31,303 bases of DNA from Halopenitus salinus (GCF_042662125.1 NZ_JBHSXL010000005.1:1-31303), one strand, 5' to 3'; counted from the stretch's first letter, positions 7,397 to 15,352 are shown. Notes: generated by a model not told the origin, from the letters alone. Made by a program: numbers and translations.

Positions 7397-7905
7397 ACCG
7401 CGAGCTGGTGGCTAGCCTCGTCGTAGGCGAGTGCGGCTTGGGCAACGGCGAGATTCTGTCGCGTCGTCCTCCACGCGGTGAGGTCGTCCCAGCCTTCCGT
7501 CTCGTCGGCGTCGAGTTGCTGGGCGAGTTCCTCAGGAGACACCACATCGTAGCGGTCCTCGTAGCGCCGGATCTCGCCCTTCATGTCCTGGATGCTGTCG
7601 AGCAACTCCGGTCGATCGACTTCCTCACGCAGCTCACGGATCCGGGACATCAACACCCGGTCGCTGTTTCGCTTGTACAGCGTTGTTTGGCCGTCCTGTT
7701 CCGTCTCGGCGAACCTGGTGTTTACCAGCGTCTTGCAGTGTCGACGTGCCGTCGGCTCGCTCACGAGGGCGCGATCGGCGATCTCGGCTGCCGATTGCCC
7801 GTCGTGGGTCTGTTCGACGATTTCGTACACACGCTCGAACGGTGTGGTGTCGTCTTTCCAGTCCTCTTTGACCTGCTCGTTGACGTCATCCCACGTCTTG
7901 GTCAT
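7393..7905 (-). CDS. HTH antitoxin-like protein (DUF7342-like)
   Basis: 170 residues from the ATG at 7905 (MTKTWDDVNEQVKEDWKDD). Residues about 20-75 are a winged/helix-turn-helix (FERVYEIVEQTHDGQSAAEI, ADRALVSEPTARRHCKTLVN, then wing QDGQTTLYKRN). The C-terminal half is helical (MSRIRELREEVDRPELLDSI, YEDRYDVVSPEELAQQL). Its stop overlaps the ATG of the TumE-like gene by 4 nt, the usual antitoxin-then-toxin coupling. The same two-gene unit recurs at 10761-9785. Probably an autoregulating antitoxin; function by context. Confidence 0.75.
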   Translation of the reverse strand: MTKTWDDVNEQVKEDWKDDTTPFERVYEIVEQTHDGQSAAEIADRALVSEPTARRHCKTLVNTRFAETEQDGQTTLYKRNSDRVLMSRIRELREEVDRPELLDSIQDMKGEIRRYEDRYDVVSPEELAQQLDADETEGWDDLTAWRTTRQNLAVAQAALAYDEASHQLAV

Positions 7906-7981
7906 ACTGGGTGCTACGCAATCAAGAAACAAATAGTTTCCTGAGAAAATTATTAATGGCAGTGCTTGTAGATGAGCGTTG

Positions 7982-8214
7982 TCAGGCTACCTGCTCCTCT
8001 AACGTCTCGTGGTGGATCCGGACCGTCTTTGGCGTGACGTTCACTGTCTCCGCGACGTCGGTCACCCACTGCCCCTGTTCCTGTCCCGCTTTGTATAGGC
8101 AGGCCGCTGCGAACCCCGGCCGGATGGACGCCCGTCGTGACGCCGCGCACGCTGTCGCGCGCTGCACGCCTTCCGGCGCGGACAAACACTCCACGCGATA
8201 CCGTGACCTTTTAC
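7982..8214 (-). pseudogene. C-terminal fragment of a TFB (TFIIB-type) transcription factor
   Basis: Reading on the minus strand, the frame gives RASIRPGFAAACLYKAGQEQ, WVTDVAETVNVTPKTVRIHH and ends ETLEEQVA-stop. This is the end of the second cyclin repeat of haloarchaeal TFBs and parallels the intact TFB at 25316-26242. Upstream the frame runs straight into the left end of the transposon at 8215, so zinc ribbon and first cyclin repeat are missing. The last residues before the junction are already degenerate. Confidence 0.7.
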
Positions 8215-8369
8215 CTGAATTGAGGCGCAAAGGCCCCTTCTTCAACGAACGAGCGGAGCGAGCGAGTAGGGAGGATACAGCGCCGCACGGTTCTCAAACA
8301 CGTTCGACGCTCGGCCCACAGGCCCACGCAACCGCAACTGTTTAGTACGCATTTTGCATAACTTATGGA

Positions 8370-8492
8370 GTGGCAACGCGCAAGACCATCTCTATCCGTG
8401 ACGACCAAGAGGAGTGGATTCAGGAGAACCACCTGAGTCTGTCCTCGTTCGTCCAAGAGCAACTTGACGAACTCATCGAAGAACGCTCGTAG
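8370..8492 (+). CDS. Small ribbon-helix-helix-like protein upstream of tnpB
   Basis: A 40-residue frame with GTG start: (M)ATRKTISIRDDQEEWIQE, NHLSLSSFVQEQLDEL, IEERS. A short strand (KTISI) followed by two amphipathic helices is the ribbon-helix-helix plan. Its TAG is directly followed by the ATG of tnpB with no spacer, so translation is probably coupled. From memory, similar small ORFs recur upstream of haloarchaeal IS1341-type tnpB genes. It may be a transcriptional repressor or antitoxin-like partner of the element. Confidence 0.65.
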   Translation: MATRKTISIRDDQEEWIQENHLSLSSFVQEQLDELIEERS

Positions 8493-9773
8493 ATGAACTA
8501 CAACTACAGGTATCGGCTCCGACCGTCCGACGCGCTCACAGATCGGTTAGCGTGGACTGTCGATACCTGTAGACAGGTCTACAACCACTTCCTCCATCGA
8601 CTCAACCGCACCGACGATACCTCGGCGTACTCCGAGCAGAAACTCCTGCCGAGTCTCAAGAAGTGGTGGAGCGACCTGAAAGACGTCCACTCGAAGGTTC
8701 TTCAGAAAACCGTTCAGCGGTTGTACGACAACCTTTCGACGCTCCGGGGTCGCAAAGAGAACGGCTACCGCGTCGGGACGCTCAAGTGGAAGGCACCGGA
8801 CGAGTACCGTAGTTTCACCTACAGTCAATCCGGCTTCAAGCTTAAGAACACGAGTGGTCGGACTCGGCTGTGGCTCTCGAAACTCGGTGACATACCCATC
8901 ACCTTCTACCGCGACCTCCCCGACGACGCCGAAATCAAGACCGTCACGGTCAAACGCGAACCCACCGGCAAGTGGTACGCTATCCTCGGCGTTGAAACCC
9001 CGGACGACCCGCCTGCGAAGCCCGAGAATCCCGAGAAGTGCGTCGGTATCGACGTGGGGATTCTCAAGTACGCTCACGACACAGACGGAACCGCAGTCGA
9101 ATCCCTCGACTTGTCCGACGAACGCGAGCGACTTGAACGCGCCCAACGCAACCTCGCGCGGAAACAGCACGGTTCCGCAAATTGGGAGAAACAGCGGAAG
9201 GTCGTGGCTGAACGTCACACCGACCTCAAGCGAAAGCGCCGCGACTTCCTCCACAAACTCTCGAACTACTACGCGAGAGAGTACGACTTCGTAGCGGTCG
9301 AGGACTTGGACGCGAAGGGGTTGGTCGAACTTCCGGGCAACTCTCGGAACCGGGCAGGAGCGGCGTGGGGGACGTTCCTTCGGATGCTCGAATACAAGTG
9401 CGAGCGCGAAGGAACGCACTTCGTCGCCGTGAATCCGTACGGAACGACCAAAGAGTGCGCCCCCTGCGGCGTTTCGACCGAGAAAGCGCTGTGGGTCCGT
9501 GAACACTCGTGTCCGGCGTGTGGGTTTGAAGCGGATAGAGACGCGAACGCGGCATGGAACATTCTTTCTCGCGGTATCACAAAGCGGTTAGGAGCGGGAC
9601 GCTCCGAATCAACGCCTGTGGAGATTGCCCTCCCTGTGGATACGCCTGTATCTGCAAAGCGCGTCGTGGAAGCAGGAAGCCCCATCACCAGAAGTCAAAG
9701 ACTTCTGGTTAGCAGTCAGAACTCTCCGAGTTCTGACGACACCCTCAAGCGCGAGCCGTCAGGCGAGCGGTAG
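8493..9773 (+). CDS. tnpB: TnpB RNA-guided nuclease (IS1341-type)
   Basis: 426 residues. The N-terminal MNYNYRYRLRPSDALTDRLA is a standard TnpB start. RuvC catalytic residues are all present: D187 in CVGIDVGILKY, E270 in VAVEDLDAKGL and D350 in EADRDANAAWNIL. The zinc-finger pairs CAPCG and CPACG lie between the last two. TnpB is an omega-RNA-guided DNA nuclease that helps retain its element. The C-terminal ~60 codons after the RuvC domain (TPVEIALPVDTPVSAKRVVE to KREPSGER) overlap the sequence expected to form the omega-RNA scaffold, and the guide would be the flank after 9788 (TTGCTCCAGAGG). Confidence 0.93.
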   Translation: MNYNYRYRLRPSDALTDRLAWTVDTCRQVYNHFLHRLNRTDDTSAYSEQKLLPSLKKWWSDLKDVHSKVLQKTVQRLYDNLSTLRGRKENGYRVGTLKWKAPDEYRSFTYSQSGFKLKNTSGRTRLWLSKLGDIPITFYRDLPDDAEIKTVTVKREPTGKWYAILGVETPDDPPAKPENPEKCVGIDVGILKYAHDTDGTAVESLDLSDERERLERAQRNLARKQHGSANWEKQRKVVAERHTDLKRKRRDFLHKLSNYYAREYDFVAVEDLDAKGLVELPGNSRNRAGAAWGTFLRMLEYKCEREGTHFVAVNPYGTTKECAPCGVSTEKALWVREHSCPACGFEADRDANAAWNILSRGITKRLGAGRSESTPVEIALPVDTPVSAKRVVEAGSPITRSQRLLVSSQNSPSSDDTLKREPSGER

Positions 9774-9784
9774 GGTGGGGTAGT

Positions 9785-10219
9785 TCACTTGCTCCAGAGG
9801 GTCGTGATCCGGTCTTCGATCTCGTCGAGGACGAGCGCAACGACGTCACGATGGTCGTCCGGCCACGATGCGTCCTCGCCGGGCGTCGGGGCGGTGGGCG
9901 GGGGATGGAAGTGGTCCCGTGTATTGTGCGGATTCGGGTGCCGGTCCCACCGGCACTCCCAGGTGTGGTCTACCTGCTGCTCTCGATAGTGGAATTTGAA
10001 GTCGTCGTTCATGTACCAACGGACCGTCAACTGTGCCTCCTCGACGACTGCCGGGTAATACGACGAGGCAAAGACGACGTGGAGTTCCAGATGACCGCTT
10101 GTATCCGTGACGGTCGCTCGGGAGACCTGCCTCGTCGCTTGGAGCCGCGTCTGGAGGAACTTGAGGATTGGACGGTCGATGGGGGCAGGGCTCCCACCAT
10201 CGCCTGTCGGTGGCACCAT
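9785..10219 (-). CDS. TumE-like toxin
   Basis: 144 residues from the ATG at 10219. The centre and C-terminus carry TVRWYMNDDFKFHYRE, WECRWDRHPNPHN and DHFHPPP, a His/Arg/Trp-rich signature shared with the frameshifted copy at 6945-7396 and matching TumE/DUF6516-like toxins as I recall the family. The gene follows an HTH gene by 8 nt on the same strand. The last codon and TGA lie on the right end of the transposon at 8215-9788 (TTCAC read in reverse), so the original C-terminus may be slightly altered. Molecular activity is not established for this version. Confidence 0.65.
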   Translation of the reverse strand: MVPPTGDGGSPAPIDRPILKFLQTRLQATRQVSRATVTDTSGHLELHVVFASSYYPAVVEEAQLTVRWYMNDDFKFHYREQQVDHTWECRWDRHPNPHNTRDHFHPPPTAPTPGEDASWPDDHRDVVALVLDEIEDRITTLWSK

Positions 10220-10227
10220 CGAGCGGG

Positions 10228-10761
10228 CTACCCGGATGCCTGTTCGCGCTCGCCACCCGTGCGTTGCTGGCGCGCGCGTTCGTAGCGGTCACGCTCCTCG
10301 CGGGCGGTCGCCCAGTCGCCGAGGTCGCTGTACACGTTGTCGATGGTCCGCTCGTCGCTGCCCTCCGCGGCGGCGACGGCGTCGACGGCGGCCGGTGACG
10401 CGGCGTCGTACGCCTCTTCATACTCGGTGATGCGCGTCGTCAGCTCACGAGCGCGTTCTTGAAGCTCTCCGACGGAATGGTCGGCTGCGAGTTGGTTGAT
10501 GCGTCGCCACTCAAAATACGCGTCATTCCGTTCGTAGGTGGTCGGATGGCCATCGTGCCGGGTGACGATCCCCAAATCGTCGAACCAGCCAAGGTACTTC
10601 CGGGCGGTCTTGGGGTCGCAGTCGGCGATGTCGGCGATCGCGCTCGCCGTCGTCGGCGCGCGGGTCTGCAGGATGGCGCCGTAGATACGTTGTTCGACGT
10701 CGTCGCTGCTGAACGCGTCCTCAAAGGGGGGCGGCCCATCCGCGGTGTCTGGCTTGGACAT
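10228..10761 (-). CDS. HTH antitoxin-like protein (DUF7342-like)
   Basis: 177 residues. Residues about 22-85 form an HTH (VEQRIYGAILQTRAPTTASA, IADIADCDPKTARKYLGWF, wing HDGHPTTYERN), followed by an acidic helical half (AADHSVGELQERARELTTRI, EYEEAYDAASPAAVDAV). It pairs with the TumE-like gene 8 nt downstream and is a paralogue of the proteins at 7393-7905 and 5516-6075. Upstream at 10811-10825 is TTTCCCGTATTAGGA, and a 10-bp-arm palindrome lies at 10851-10893; either could be its operator. Confidence 0.75.
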   Translation of the reverse strand: MSKPDTADGPPPFEDAFSSDDVEQRIYGAILQTRAPTTASAIADIADCDPKTARKYLGWFDDLGIVTRHDGHPTTYERNDAYFEWRRINQLAADHSVGELQERARELTTRITEYEEAYDAASPAAVDAVAAAEGSDERTIDNVYSDLGDWATAREERDRYERARQQRTGGEREQASG

Positions 10762-11061
10762 ACGCAGATTTTGGCAAGCTGCGGATTTAGTTCTTGTGAC
10801 TGTGAATAGTTTCCCGTATTAGGAACTCGAGTTGGAGGTTGGAGGTTGTGTTAACCAACAAACGCGCAATTTTGCGTCCGTACTGTTGGTTAAACCCCTC
10901 GACAACACTGGTGTAACCGCGACTTCGGGAGGGCATCCATTCGGTCAGACTACTAGGCGAACCTGTGAGTCTCTGAGGATTTCAACAGAGCCCGTGAAGT
11001 GTAGAGCTAACCACACAGATATGTAGCGAGTTCTTTGGGGATAGTTTCGATCAACTGGCTG
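10762..11061. other. 300-bp intergenic region with a spaced palindrome
   Basis: No credible gene was seen here. It contains the promoter side of the HTH gene ending at 10761 (GAATAGTTTCCCGTATTAGGAA) and the palindrome at 10851-10893. Some GGAGGTTGGAGGTTGTG direct repetition precedes the left palindrome arm. Confidence 0.6.
10851..10893. repeat. Spaced palindrome TTAACCAACA-N23-TGTTGGTTAA
   Basis: TTAACCAACA at 10851-10860 and its exact reverse complement at 10884-10893 are separated by 23 nt. The same arms recur at 27888-27926 with a 19-nt spacer, and a related pair lies at 12724-12767. Likely a protein-binding site (operator or replication iteron). Confidence 0.65.
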
Positions 11062-11988
11062 CTACATTGGCAGGTACTCTATGATCTCTTCTGCCGTTCG
11101 ACTAATCCGTCCGAGGCGCTCGCGAACGACTTCTGGATCGTCCGACTCCCACGCCGCGAGGTAGAACGCCGACCCACTGGTGTCGAGCCCGCAGTACCGC
11201 CCGACCACGTACGCGACGGCTTCAGCCTCAATCTCGCGTTTCGATCGCTCGGTATCGTCGTCGACGTCGAAATGAAGCAAGGCGTGCGCGTATTCATGTA
11301 TCAATGTTCCTGCAACGCCCGCCTGGTTCGGTCGATCGAGAACCTCGACGAGCGGCTGTGCATCGTAGAGTGACAATTTCTCACAGACGCCTTTCGCATC
11401 TCCATGGGGCCAGTCCGTTTTGGGGACGATCCGTACGGTGAGGTCCAGCTCGGTAGCGGCGTCAAGTAGCGCTGGCACGAGTTCGTCGGCGTCACCAGTC
11501 GCGGCCGTTTGCAACTCTGGAAGTGGATCGCCCTCCGTCTGAGAGATGTCAAACACGGCCGCAGGTCGGAACCCGACTAGGCCTTTCGACCACTCGTCAG
11601 CTGACGTCTCGTCGTAGTTGCAGTCGGTGTTCTCGTGGTAGCTCGGCGAGTTTCCACACTCCGGACACTGCTTCGTGATGATCGGCGCCCAGATCCAGAT
11701 CGCTCGTTCGCCCTCCTTGACGTGGCGGTCGAACTCCTCCTGCCAGGTCCGATAGCCGGCGACGCGGGTCGCCCCGGGACACTGGCGCTTGATGAGGAGC
11801 GTGTTTCTGTAGGAGTAGTCATGGAAGCGACTCTGGACGTCGAGCCACGATCGAAACTCCGCACTAGCCCGTGCGTCGTTGACGCCGTCGACCAAGTCGT
11901 CGATCCAGGAATCGATCGTGCTGTGCATCTCGTCGCGTCGTGCGTCGGTCTCGGTGAACGAAACCGACGAGTTGCTGGTCGTAGCCAT
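11062..11988 (-). CDS. ArdC-like antirestriction protein (ssDNA-binding domain + metallopeptidase)
   Basis: 308 residues from the ATG at 11988 (MATTSNSSVSFTETDARRDE); an upstream in-frame start at 12030 gives an unlikely extension. Residues about 40-150 form the ArdC N-terminal ssDNA-binding domain (FHDYSYRNTLLIKRQCPGAT, VAGYRTWQEEFDRHV, IWIWAPI), with an inserted CPECG finger at 108-112. The zinc-peptidase motif HEYAH is at 231-235 with a downstream Glu-rich helix (EIEAEAVAYVVGRY). ArdC proteins on conjugative plasmids protect entering DNA from restriction. A copy of the CGCACCC/GAAAAA element lies 46 nt upstream. Confidence 0.8.
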   Translation of the reverse strand: MATTSNSSVSFTETDARRDEMHSTIDSWIDDLVDGVNDARASAEFRSWLDVQSRFHDYSYRNTLLIKRQCPGATRVAGYRTWQEEFDRHVKEGERAIWIWAPIITKQCPECGNSPSYHENTDCNYDETSADEWSKGLVGFRPAAVFDISQTEGDPLPELQTAATGDADELVPALLDAATELDLTVRIVPKTDWPHGDAKGVCEKLSLYDAQPLVEVLDRPNQAGVAGTLIHEYAHALLHFDVDDDTERSKREIEAEAVAYVVGRYCGLDTSGSAFYLAAWESDDPEVVRERLGRISRTAEEIIEYLPM

Positions 11989-12033
11989 CGTAGTCACAAC
12001 GAATTCACGGCGGGTATGGCAGTTCACCACGCG

Positions 12034-12058
12034 CGCACCCCCTGGGGCGCACGAAAAA
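12034..12058 (-). promoter_or_regulatory. Shared leader element, copy 1 (before the ArdC-like gene)
   Basis: On the plus strand it reads CGCACCCCCTGGGGCGC then ACGAAAAA. In the sense of the gene this is a TTTTTC tract followed by a short hairpin ending GGGTGCG, 46 nt before the start codon. The same arrangement occurs at 26273, 26831 and 28412. Confidence 0.6.
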
Positions 12059-12211
12059 CTCTCTGCGGTCGCTCAAGACGTCATCCCGTCGGGTCGCCCG
12101 AAACCCCAGCTCCACGGAGAACTCGATCGACATGTTCGGCTCACAGTCGTCGACGAGCGATGGACCAAAGGTTCAACCCAACCAAGAAACGGTCGACGCG
12201 AATCAGTCACC

Positions 12212-12679
12212 ATGACGACCTACCGATTCCGGTTCAAGCACGACCCCGAGCCGACCGAGTTGTGGCGTGACGTCGTCGTCGGTCTCGATCGAACCGTCGA
12301 CGAACTCCAAACCGTGCTCAACGACGCGGTCGGACTGGACCACGAACACCTCTGGTTCATCGGAGCTGACGAAACGTACTGGGACAGCACCGTACAGTAC
12401 AAGCGACCGACGGAGATCGAGGAGTCGATCGGAACCAGCACGGAGTACGACGCCTCCGAAACGACCATCGGGGAGATGGCCGACCAACTGGACCTCGAGG
12501 TGGGCGACCGGATCTGCTACCTGTACGACTACGGCGATGAATGGCGATTCTACGGGATCCTGAAGTCGATCGACGAGGATGAAGCGGGCGACATCCACCC
12601 GCAAATCGTGAACGAAACGGGGGCGCCCGTCGATCAGTACGTGCCGCCCGAGACTGACGAATCGTCGCGAACCACGTGA
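12212..12679 (+). CDS. Plasmid pRiA4b ORF-3-like protein
   Basis: 155 residues from the ATG at 12212 (MTTYRFRFKHDPEPTELWRD). The layout is that of the pRiA4b ORF-3 family: an N-terminal strand with R/K residues, VGLDRTVDELQTVLNDAVGL, HEHLWFI, then DQLDLEVGDRICYLYDYGDE with the hallmark YDYGDxW, followed by the acidic end. The family is common on plasmids and next to transposons; its biochemical role is unknown. No operon partner is close by. Confidence 0.85.
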   Translation: MTTYRFRFKHDPEPTELWRDVVVGLDRTVDELQTVLNDAVGLDHEHLWFIGADETYWDSTVQYKRPTEIEESIGTSTEYDASETTIGEMADQLDLEVGDRICYLYDYGDEWRFYGILKSIDEDEAGDIHPQIVNETGAPVDQYVPPETDESSRTT

Positions 12680-12723
12680 CGTCGATTGAATGCTCCAGTG
12701 GGGTCCGTCGATATGGATCGCTT

Positions 12724-12767
12724 CTTACCAAACATTGTCAAAAGAGTAAGGTCGATCGTTTGGTAAG
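12724..12767. repeat. Spaced palindrome CTTACCAAAC-N24-GTTTGGTAAG
   Basis: Perfect 10-bp arms at 12724-12733 and 12758-12767 with a 24-nt spacer lie between the convergent ends of the pRiA4b-like gene and the gene at 12857. The arms differ at a few positions from those at 10851 and 27888 but keep the spacing class. The position between two gene ends argues against a simple promoter operator. Confidence 0.6.
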
Positions 12768-12856
12768 AGCTGGGTCGTCCGAGCCGATTGATTGTACGAG
12801 ACTGATCGATCCTGAAAGTGTAATCAGTAAGCCGTTATATTCGCTTCACTATCGCT

Positions 12857-13576
12857 TCAAGAGTACGGGTTGAAGACAGGAAGGAGTTGATCAGGGTCCT
12901 CACGCTCTATGTTGGCAAGGAAATGCTGAGTTTTGTGTATCAATTCCTCTCGAGTTTCGAATTCAATGGTGTCAACATCGTAGGTAGATGGAATTTCATC
13001 AACGCTGGCGCTGCTGAACCCTTCCGTCTTGAAAATTCGAAATCGTTCTCGGGGTTTACGAATCGGCTCAGGATTCCCTCTTCGGAGGTGAAACTCCCCG
13101 AGGATGGCCCCGACCTCCGAGCCAACACCGGTTGTCAGACCAGCTTCTGAAAAGATGAACAGGACGGCATCACTGACTGCTGCGAAAGCTACTGATTGGT
13201 CGAGAACGGACATCGATCCCTCATCGTCGTCCGCTTCTGTGTCAGTCGGGATCCCAATATCCGTCGCAAGGAACGCATGAACTCCGAACTGGTCGCGTAA
13301 GGCGTGACAAAGATCTTCGAGAGCTACTTCGAAGCTTCCGCGCCCATCAGAAGCAAGATGGCACTCTGGTTTGAATAATGGGTCGTCAATGAAGGGCGAT
13401 CGAAGTTGATCTCCATCTGAATAGACATAGGTAGCGTCAAATGCGGTGTACGGTCCCATCACGAAGATATAAAATTCGTCCTCAAGTTTTGATTCAGGTG
13501 GTTGAGGAGCGTCCTTCCGTATCCGTGAAAAAACGGATTCACCTTCGAAGGTAAATCCGTAGTCACGACGATTCAT
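12857..13576 (-). CDS. Predicted Rossmannoid (nucleoside deoxyribosyltransferase/TIR-like) protein of a wHTH-HAD cassette
   Basis: 239 residues from the ATG at 13576; a GTG at 13591 is possible. Strand 1 is EFYIFVMGPYTAFDATYVY with GPY at 41-43. Later VSDAVLFIFSEAGLTTG and VGSEVGAILGEF (E154) correspond to the D-x-V-[hydrophobic] strand and G-x-x-E-x-G catalytic loop of nucleoside deoxyribosyltransferase/TIR-like folds. A C-terminal region (IPSTYDVDTIEFETREELI) completes the chain. I recall such proteins being listed as DUF7509 in haloarchaea but cannot verify it. It is divergent from the wHTH gene at 13686, and the whole cassette is visibly AT-richer than its neighbours. Role as a defence effector is inference. 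Confidence 0.65.
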   Translation of the reverse strand: MNRRDYGFTFEGESVFSRIRKDAPQPPESKLEDEFYIFVMGPYTAFDATYVYSDGDQLRSPFIDDPLFKPECHLASDGRGSFEVALEDLCHALRDQFGVHAFLATDIGIPTDTEADDDEGSMSVLDQSVAFAAVSDAVLFIFSEAGLTTGVGSEVGAILGEFHLRRGNPEPIRKPRERFRIFKTEGFSSASVDEIPSTYDVDTIEFETREELIHKTQHFLANIEREDPDQLLPVFNPYS

Positions 13577-13685
13577 TGTCCCCGCTTGCACGGCAAAACC
13601 CGAATAGGTATCGCTCTAAGATACCGAGAGGACAGATAGATTAATGATCGTTAACCTAATCAGTGGGGACGACGTACGTATACTC

Positions 13686-14249
13686 ATGATGACGGGGACT
13701 CCCGAGCCGGAACTCTTCGACGAACTTGATGACGGGAACGTGATCCAATACGTTGAACAGCGGCTATTCGGTGGAAAGATCGATTCTCTGGATGCACATA
13801 TCGAACGAAAGAAGGCGCTCGCAGAGCCGACGCGATATAGCATCCTATACTTGCTGTACGAATACGGGGAGATATCCAGAAAGCGGCTCGTCGCAGAAAC
13901 CGGTCGTGACAGTAATGACTTGCAGCATCATCTAAACGATCTCCTCGACACAAACCTCATCGCGAAGATTCCTGCTCCGGAGGATGCCGACGGACGGAAA
14001 ACCTACTACCGGATTACGACTCTCGGAAAGCAGGAAATTGGCAGTGATATCGAGCATATCGTCGGCGGATACGCCCACGAAAACCGCTTCAATGTACTCG
14101 GAGATCCGGAATTGGTTGATGGAATGTCCGATGATGATAGACGAGCGCTCGTAGTTGGTGGCGAGGCGGAAACAGAGGCCCTGGATGATCGCCGTAGTGA
14201 TCTCCGTGCACGGAGACTCGACTTCCAACGAGTAGTCAGTCAGGAGTGA
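13686..14249 (+). CDS. Winged-helix regulator of the cassette
   Basis: 187 residues from the first of two adjacent ATGs (13686 or 13689). Residues about 45-115 are an ArsR-type wHTH: KKALAEPTRYSILYLLYEYG, then ISRKRLVAETGRDSNDLQHH with LNDLLDTNLI, and wing DGRKTYYRITTLGKQEI. The N-terminal FDELDDGNVIQYVEQRLFGG and the C-terminal charged tail have no motif I recognise. It is 9 nt upstream of the HAD gene, so co-transcribed with it, and divergent from the Rossmannoid gene. It likely represses both directions from the 109-nt shared region. Confidence 0.75.
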   Translation: MMTGTPEPELFDELDDGNVIQYVEQRLFGGKIDSLDAHIERKKALAEPTRYSILYLLYEYGEISRKRLVAETGRDSNDLQHHLNDLLDTNLIAKIPAPEDADGRKTYYRITTLGKQEIGSDIEHIVGGYAHENRFNVLGDPELVDGMSDDDRRALVVGGEAETEALDDRRSDLRARRLDFQRVVSQE

Positions 14250-14258
14250 TCGAAGTAA

Positions 14259-15122
14259 ATGACTACAAACATCGGATTGATATTCGATTTCGACGATACG
14301 CTCGCTCCAGACTCAACTACGCAACTACTGGAACAACACGGAATTTCTCCCGAGGAGTTCTGGTTTACGGAATTCCAATCCCGCGTGAGAGAAGGATACG
14401 ACCCAACAGTTGCATATCTCTCATTACTGCTCGAGAAGGTCGGGGAGGATCAACCGCTTGGTGAACTCACCATAGAAGACCTTGAAGCGTTCGGTACAGA
14501 TCTAACTGAGACTCTCTATCCGGGAGTTCCCGGGCTCTTCGACGATATCAATGCTATCGCAGACGAATACGAGGACATCACGATTGATTACTATATCCTA
14601 TCAGAGGGTCTTGAACCGATAATTCAAGGCACCGAGATTGCAGAGAGGTGCGAGGCGGTGTATGCCTCCCAATTGGATGCGAATGCTGAAGGCATCATCC
14701 AACACATCCAACGGCCGATTTCATTCACCGATAAGACACGGTACCTCTACGAGATCAACAAAGGGATTACGCCAGCAGAAGCCAGAGAAAACCCGTATGA
14801 AGTCAACACCCAAGTAGCTCCTGAGGAACGACGAACTCCGTTTGAGAATATGATATATATCGGAGACGGAATTACGGATATTCCATGTTTCTCGCTCGTG
14901 AAGGATCGCGGTGGACGAGTCTTTGGTGTAATTGATAGTGACGATGAGGGTGCTGAGGGATCGGCGAAACAGCGTGCTATCAGAGATATTGGTTCACCGA
15001 GGAGAGCTGGGAATCTAAATAAACCGATGTATGGAGAAAGTGGTCGATTAGGCTCGCTGCTCCGATTAACGATCGAAGGAGTATGTACCGACCGAACGAT
15101 CGATGAACTGGAGGCGCTGTGA
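14259..15122 (+). CDS. HAD-superfamily phosphatase
   Basis: 287 residues. HAD motif I is IFDFDDTLAPD (nucleophile D10, acid/base D12) and motif II is the Ser in YYILSEG. Motif IV is YIGDGITDIPCF, with D203 and D207 as metal ligands. An inserted helical cap (WFTEFQSRVREGYDPTVAYL) lies between I and II, as in the phosphoserine-phosphatase-like C1 class. The substrate is unknown. It follows the wHTH gene by 9 nt. With the Rossmannoid enzyme it could act on nucleotides or phosphorylated ribose products, but that is speculation. Confidence 0.8.
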   Translation: MTTNIGLIFDFDDTLAPDSTTQLLEQHGISPEEFWFTEFQSRVREGYDPTVAYLSLLLEKVGEDQPLGELTIEDLEAFGTDLTETLYPGVPGLFDDINAIADEYEDITIDYYILSEGLEPIIQGTEIAERCEAVYASQLDANAEGIIQHIQRPISFTDKTRYLYEINKGITPAEARENPYEVNTQVAPEERRTPFENMIYIGDGITDIPCFSLVKDRGGRVFGVIDSDDEGAEGSAKQRAIRDIGSPRRAGNLNKPMYGESGRLGSLLRLTIEGVCTDRTIDELEAL

Positions 15123-15191
15123 GGGTGGTCGAGTCCAAAAACCTCACCTTAGGAAGCCAACGATAATGGAGGAACTCGAAGGTTAGCGGAG

Positions 15192-15352
15192 ATGGATCCC
15201 AGACCACTCAACATAATTCCGGTGATAGTTGAACAAAGTGATTGTTCATCCAATCTCGTGCATGGTCGAGAGGGTCTACAGACAGCTGATGCCGAACAAC
15301 CAGGGATCGCCGTCGACGCCCCCAGAACCTTGACATCCTCCCCGCGCTGAAG
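15192..15352 (+). other. Possible truncated ORF before a transposon
   Basis: An ATG at 15192 opens MDPRPLNIIPVIVEQSDCSS, HGREGLQTADAEQPGIAV and then runs into the transposon end at 15335, stopping at TGA 15350-15352. There is no recognisable domain. It is not in frame with the TROVE gene beyond the insertion. It may be a gene fragment or chance; apart from this the 15123-15334 interval holds nothing I can name. Confidence 0.25.

Larger units (their letters stand above)
8215..9788 (+). mobile_element. IS1341-type element (small RHH-like gene + tnpB, no tnpA)
   Basis: The left end begins CTGAATTGAGGCGC immediately after TTTTAC (8209-8214), an IS605-style target. The first ~130 bp are homologous to the inverted left end of the element at 23201-25030 (shared GATACAGCGCCGCAC and GTTCTCA blocks). 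The right end is GGGGTAGTTCAC at 9777-9788, the same terminus as at 23201 and 2675. There is no target duplication, as expected for single-strand HUH transposition. It abuts a TFB fragment on the left and forms the stop codon of the TumE-like gene on the right. Confidence 0.75.

Noticed and set aside
8547..9506. 319-codon minus-strand open frame across tnpB
   Set aside because: Antisense to an intact TnpB with all RuvC residues; a similar antisense frame recurs at 23424-24059 opposite the sister TnpB, which is what shared codon bias produces.
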